Source of the DNA: CAYXAA01 sp964462985
Lineage (GTDB): Bacteria; Pseudomonadota; Alphaproteobacteria; Rhizobiales; Stappiaceae
NCBI GenBank assembly: GCA_964462985.1
Contig: CAYXAA010000007.1
Location: 1-64,000, forward strand
Length of the DNA stretch: 64,000 bases
Direction: 5' to 3'
This document shows positions 61,522-64,000 of the stretch, piece by piece (position 1 is the first letter of the stretch; each line of letters begins with the position of its first letter). A model generated the notes under the pieces. That model worked only from the letters and a program-made list of their open reading frames with translations. It did no database searches and had not been told where the DNA came from. The translations under genes were made by a program, and so were the position numbers.

Positions 61522-61549
61522 CGGCTCTCTTCCCTCGCCATTGACGCCC

Positions 61550-62509
61550 TCAGCGTCCCCGCCGTTTTTCCGCCAGGAGTCCGATATAGGTCAGCGCCAC
61601 GGTGGCGCCGGCGATCGCCGTGATGTCGGCGTGGTCGTAGGGCGGCGAGACTTCGACGACATCGCCGCCGACGAAATCGAGCTCCCCGAGTGCGCGCAGC
61701 ACCCCCAGCGCCTCGCGCGAGCTCGGTCCGCCAGCCACCGGCGTGCCGGTTCCCGGCGCAAAAGCCGGGTCGAGGCAATCGATGTCAAACGTCATGTAGG
61801 CCGGCCCCTCCCCGACCCGGGCCTTGATCGCCTCCACGATCCCGGCTGCGCCGAGCTCGTCGAAGGCGGAGCCGTGCAGCACCTCGATGCCGCAGGTCTC
61901 GGGCGCATGGGTGCGGATGCCGACCTGGATCGAGCGGGCCGGGTCGATCAGCCCCTCGCGCACGGCCCGGCCGACGAAGGAGCCGTGGTCGATGCGGCTG
62001 CCGTCATCGGGCCAGGTGTCCTGATGGGCGTCGAACTGCACCAGCGCCAGCGACCCGTGGCGGGCGACATGGGCCCTGAGCAGCGGATAGGTGACGAAAT
62101 GGTCGCCGCCGATCGAGAACAGGTGGCAGCCGGAGTCGAGGATTTCCGAGGCCTGGGTCTCGATGTAATTCGGCACGCCGGCAGGATCGCCATAGTCGAA
62201 TCCGCAGTCGCCATAGTCGACCGCGGCAAGCACCTCCCAGGGGTCGAAGCCGAACGGGTATTGCGGGTCGCCATCGAAGATCGCCGAGGCGCGGCGCACC
62301 GCCTGCGGCCCGAAGCGGGCGCCGGGGCGGTTGGACACCGAGGCATCGAACGGAATTCCCCAGATGGCGAGATCGACCCCGGCAAGGTCGCGCGAGTAGC
62401 GCCGCCGCATGAACGACAGCGCTCCACCGTAGGTCGGCTCGCGCGAGCCACCGGTGAGGCTGGTACCGAGAAAGGCGTTGTCGGTCGGCCGCGGCTGCTT
62501 CGGGTTCAT
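61550..62509 (-). CDS. speB: Agmatinase / ureohydrolase
   Basis: Binuclear-manganese ureohydrolase of 319 residues; family members cleave agmatine, guanidinobutyrate or related guanidino compounds. Metal motifs are complete: FSIGGDHFVTYPLL, LVQFDAHQDTW and MTFDIDCLDPAFAPGTGTP. The start ATG 62509 follows GGAGGACAG. It faces an APC amino-acid permease gene across an interrupted intergenic region, so uptake and breakdown of a related compound is plausible. The exact substrate is inferred from family only. Confidence 0.93.
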   Translation of the reverse strand: MNPKQPRPTDNAFLGTSLTGGSREPTYGGALSFMRRRYSRDLAGVDLAIWGIPFDASVSNRPGARFGPQAVRRASAIFDGDPQYPFGFDPWEVLAAVDYGDCGFDYGDPAGVPNYIETQASEILDSGCHLFSIGGDHFVTYPLLRAHVARHGSLALVQFDAHQDTWPDDGSRIDHGSFVGRAVREGLIDPARSIQVGIRTHAPETCGIEVLHGSAFDELGAAGIVEAIKARVGEGPAYMTFDIDCLDPAFAPGTGTPVAGGPSSREALGVLRALGELDFVGGDVVEVSPPYDHADITAIAGATVALTYIGLLAEKRRGR

Positions 62510-62672
62510 CGGACTGTCCTCCGGTTACCCGGAAGGGAGTAGCGCGATGGGCAGCTCGGGGCAATGTGGAGCGTTCGTCACCCACCGGCAGGCCCGCATC
62601 CACCGAGGCTCTGTCTTCGACGATGTCGACCCCTGTCCATCGCTCTCATCCCGCCTCCGCATCGGTATGGTT

Positions 62673-62727
62673 CATCGGTATGGTTTTTGTGGCACCGGGA
62701 AGAGCTATCATCGATTGCCAAACCATG
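62673..62727. repeat. 55-bp repeat, left copy at second assembly gap
   Basis: Identical to 62828-62882. Its first 13 bases (CATCGGTATGGTT) are also repeated in tandem immediately before it, at 62660-62672. Confidence 0.9.
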
Positions 62728-62827
62728 NNNNNNNNNNNNNNNNNNNNNNNNNNNNNNNNNNNNNNNNNNNNNNNNNNNNNNNNNNNNNNNNNNNNNNNNN
62801 NNNNNNNNNNNNNNNNNNNNNNNNNNN
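62728..62827. other. Assembly gap (100 N)
   Basis: Exactly 100 unknown bases between identical 55-mers, in non-coding DNA upstream of the permease gene. Same pattern as the gap at 19668-19767. Confidence 0.95.
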
Positions 62828-62882
62828 CATCGGTATGGTTTTTGTGGCACCGGGAAGAGCTATCATCGATTGCCAAACCATG
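62828..62882. repeat. 55-bp repeat, right copy at second assembly gap
   Basis: Identical to 62673-62727, and continuous with the permease upstream region. Confidence 0.9.
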
Positions 62883-63075
62883 ATTGGCACCTCCAGATCT
62901 ACAATTATTAGTTGCGATACTTGGTTCATTGCGACTGCCGGCAGTACTGCACGGCATGGTAGCAAGGTGCGCCAACACTCATCCCTTGCCCCGTCCCGCC
63001 GCCTGTGCTCGTCTAGCCCCGGCAGCGCCGTCCCGCCCGGGCCGATCGCGCGTCAATCGGGGCCTTGCGATACCC

Positions 63076-64000
63076 ATGCAACTCAACCGCGAGATCGGGC
63101 TGGTCGGCCTGACCTTCGTCGCCGTCGGCGGCATAATTGGCTCGGGCTGGCTGTTCGCGCCGCTGCTCGCGGCCAAGGCGGCCGGACCGGCCGCGCTGAT
63201 CGCCTGGGCGATCGGTGCCTTCGCCATGCTCTTGCTCGCCGTCACTTTCGCCGAAATCTCGGCCATGCTGCCGGTGCCGGGCGGCATCGCCGCCGTGCCG
63301 CAGTTCAGCCACGGCAACGTCGTCTCCATGGCCATGGGCTATACCGCCTGGATCGGCTACAACACGACGGCGCCGATAGAGGTCGAGGCGATGCTGAAAT
63401 ACCTCGCCCCTTATGCGAGTTGGCTCTATGACCAGCCCGGCACAGAGACGCTCTCCCCCGCCGGTGTCGCTACCGCCTTCTGTCTTCTTGCTCTCTTCGT
63501 CGTTCTCAACGCCTATGGCGTGCGCCTGTTCGCGGCGATCAACACGACCATTACCTGGGCCAAAATCGCGGTTCCGGCGCTGGTCGCCGTCGCGCTGATG
63601 GCGAGTTCCTTCCGGGTCGAGAACTTCACGACGCACGGATTTGCGCCACTCGGACTCGCCGGCATTCTCACCGCCGTCTCCTCCGGCGGCGTGATCTTCT
63701 CGATGATCGGCTTCCGTCACGCCATCGACCTTGCCGGCGAGGCAAAAAACCCGCGCTTCACCATTCCGGCGGCGCTGATCCTGTCGCTGGTGATCTGCTT
63801 TCTGGTCTACGGCGGACTGCAGCTCGCCTTCGTCGCTGCCCTGCCGCCTGAGGACATCGCCGGCGGCTGGCCGGCTCTCACCTTCTCGCACGATCTCGGC
63901 CCGCTCGGCGCCCTCGCCGCCGCCGCCGGGTTGCTCTGGCTCGTCAGCCTGATGAACGTCGCAGCCGTGGTCTCGCCTTTCGGCGGCGCACTGGTGGCCG
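63076..64000 (+). CDS. APC-family amino-acid permease (C-terminus cut by window edge)
   Basis: Inner-membrane amino-acid/polyamine/organocation transporter. The 308 visible residues open MQLNREIGLVGLTFVAVGGI followed by IGSGWLFAPL, the TM1 glycine-rich APC signature, and contain about eight hydrophobic helices. The conserved FSMIGFRHAIDLAGEAKNPR lies near residue 212, as in APC members. It runs off the right edge at about two thirds of the usual 450-550 residues. The start ATG 63076 has no strong ribosome-binding site. It is divergent from speB. Confidence 0.9.
   Translation, partial: MQLNREIGLVGLTFVAVGGIIGSGWLFAPLLAAKAAGPAALIAWAIGAFAMLLLAVTFAEISAMLPVPGGIAAVPQFSHGNVVSMAMGYTAWIGYNTTAPIEVEAMLKYLAPYASWLYDQPGTETLSPAGVATAFCLLALFVVLNAYGVRLFAAINTTITWAKIAVPALVAVALMASSFRVENFTTHGFAPLGLAGILTAVSSGGVIFSMIGFRHAIDLAGEAKNPRFTIPAALILSLVICFLVYGGLQLAFVAALPPEDIAGGWPALTFSHDLGPLGALAAAAGLLWLVSLMNVAAVVSPFGGALVA

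Larger units (their letters stand above)
62510..63075. other. Divergent intergenic region containing an assembly gap
   Basis: This 566-bp span (466 known) lies between speB and the permease gene. It holds the second 100-N gap with duplicated 55-mers. A weak promoter pair TTGGCA / TATTAG (62884-62911, 16-bp spacing) and a GCCAA/TTGGC dyad beside it lie on the permease side. No gene is supported; frames crossing the N run are artefacts. Confidence 0.5.

Overview
The window is 64 kb of GC-rich chromosome from an alphaproteobacterium, most likely of the order Hyphomicrobiales (Rhizobiales). This rests on gene order (aspS, a ParA-like ATPase, rnd, ppx, ppk, hdaA, an AI-2E permease, a CDP-alcohol phosphatidyltransferase and purMN in one block; lptF-lptG-lptD-surA-pdxA-rsmA; an aminotransferase-hom-glpX-recJ run), on protein style, and on very high G/C at third codon positions. 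I cannot name a genus. No rRNA, tRNA, CRISPR array, prophage, insertion sequence or integrase was seen. About 58 protein genes are supported, including three small ones and two cut by the window edges.

Layout. 1-14 kb: an ABC exporter (cut at the left edge), aspS, a ParA-like ATPase, RNase D, then a tightly overlapping leftward operon (phosphatidyltransferase, AI-2E permease, HdaA, Ppk, Ppx), and rightward purM-purN. 14-30 kb: an accessory-looking stretch of single genes and small divergent units: LysE exporter, lone PilZ protein, WYL regulator facing a GST/VOC pair, a molybdopterin oxidoreductase, ndk, another GST, an M20 peptidase, MarR facing a cysteine-synthase-like enzyme, a Tat-exported cyclase, an ABC-F protein, a secreted alanine-rich protein, and a methyltransferase with HolC. 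30-40 kb: pepA, then the outer-membrane LPS export operon lptFGD-surA-pdxA-rsmA. 40-50 kb: ddl, a miniature flagellar-rod-like protein, an M3 oligopeptidase, the tungstate ABC transporter tupBCA, a serine hydrolase, a DksA-like zinc finger and small proteins. 50-64 kb: a sugar dehydrogenase with DUF2231, the recJ-glpX-hom-aminotransferase run, a lipoprotein, PHB synthase, DUF6653, GFA, agmatinase and an APC permease cut at the right edge.

Functionally most of the window is housekeeping: purine synthesis, LPS export, DNA replication and repair, threonine/methionine precursors, and reserve polymers (polyphosphate and PHB). The most informative non-coding signals are near-perfect operators in three divergent promoter regions (WYL/GST, MarR/cysteine-synthase-like, lipoprotein/phaC) and a bidirectional terminator that closes an easily missed 39-residue exported peptide gene.

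Assembly caution: both 100-N gaps (19668-19767 and 62728-62827) are flanked by identical 55-bp sequences. This is what unmerged contig overlaps look like, so the real chromosome may well be continuous there with a single copy. I found no clear new multi-gene system; the candidates worth follow-up are small.
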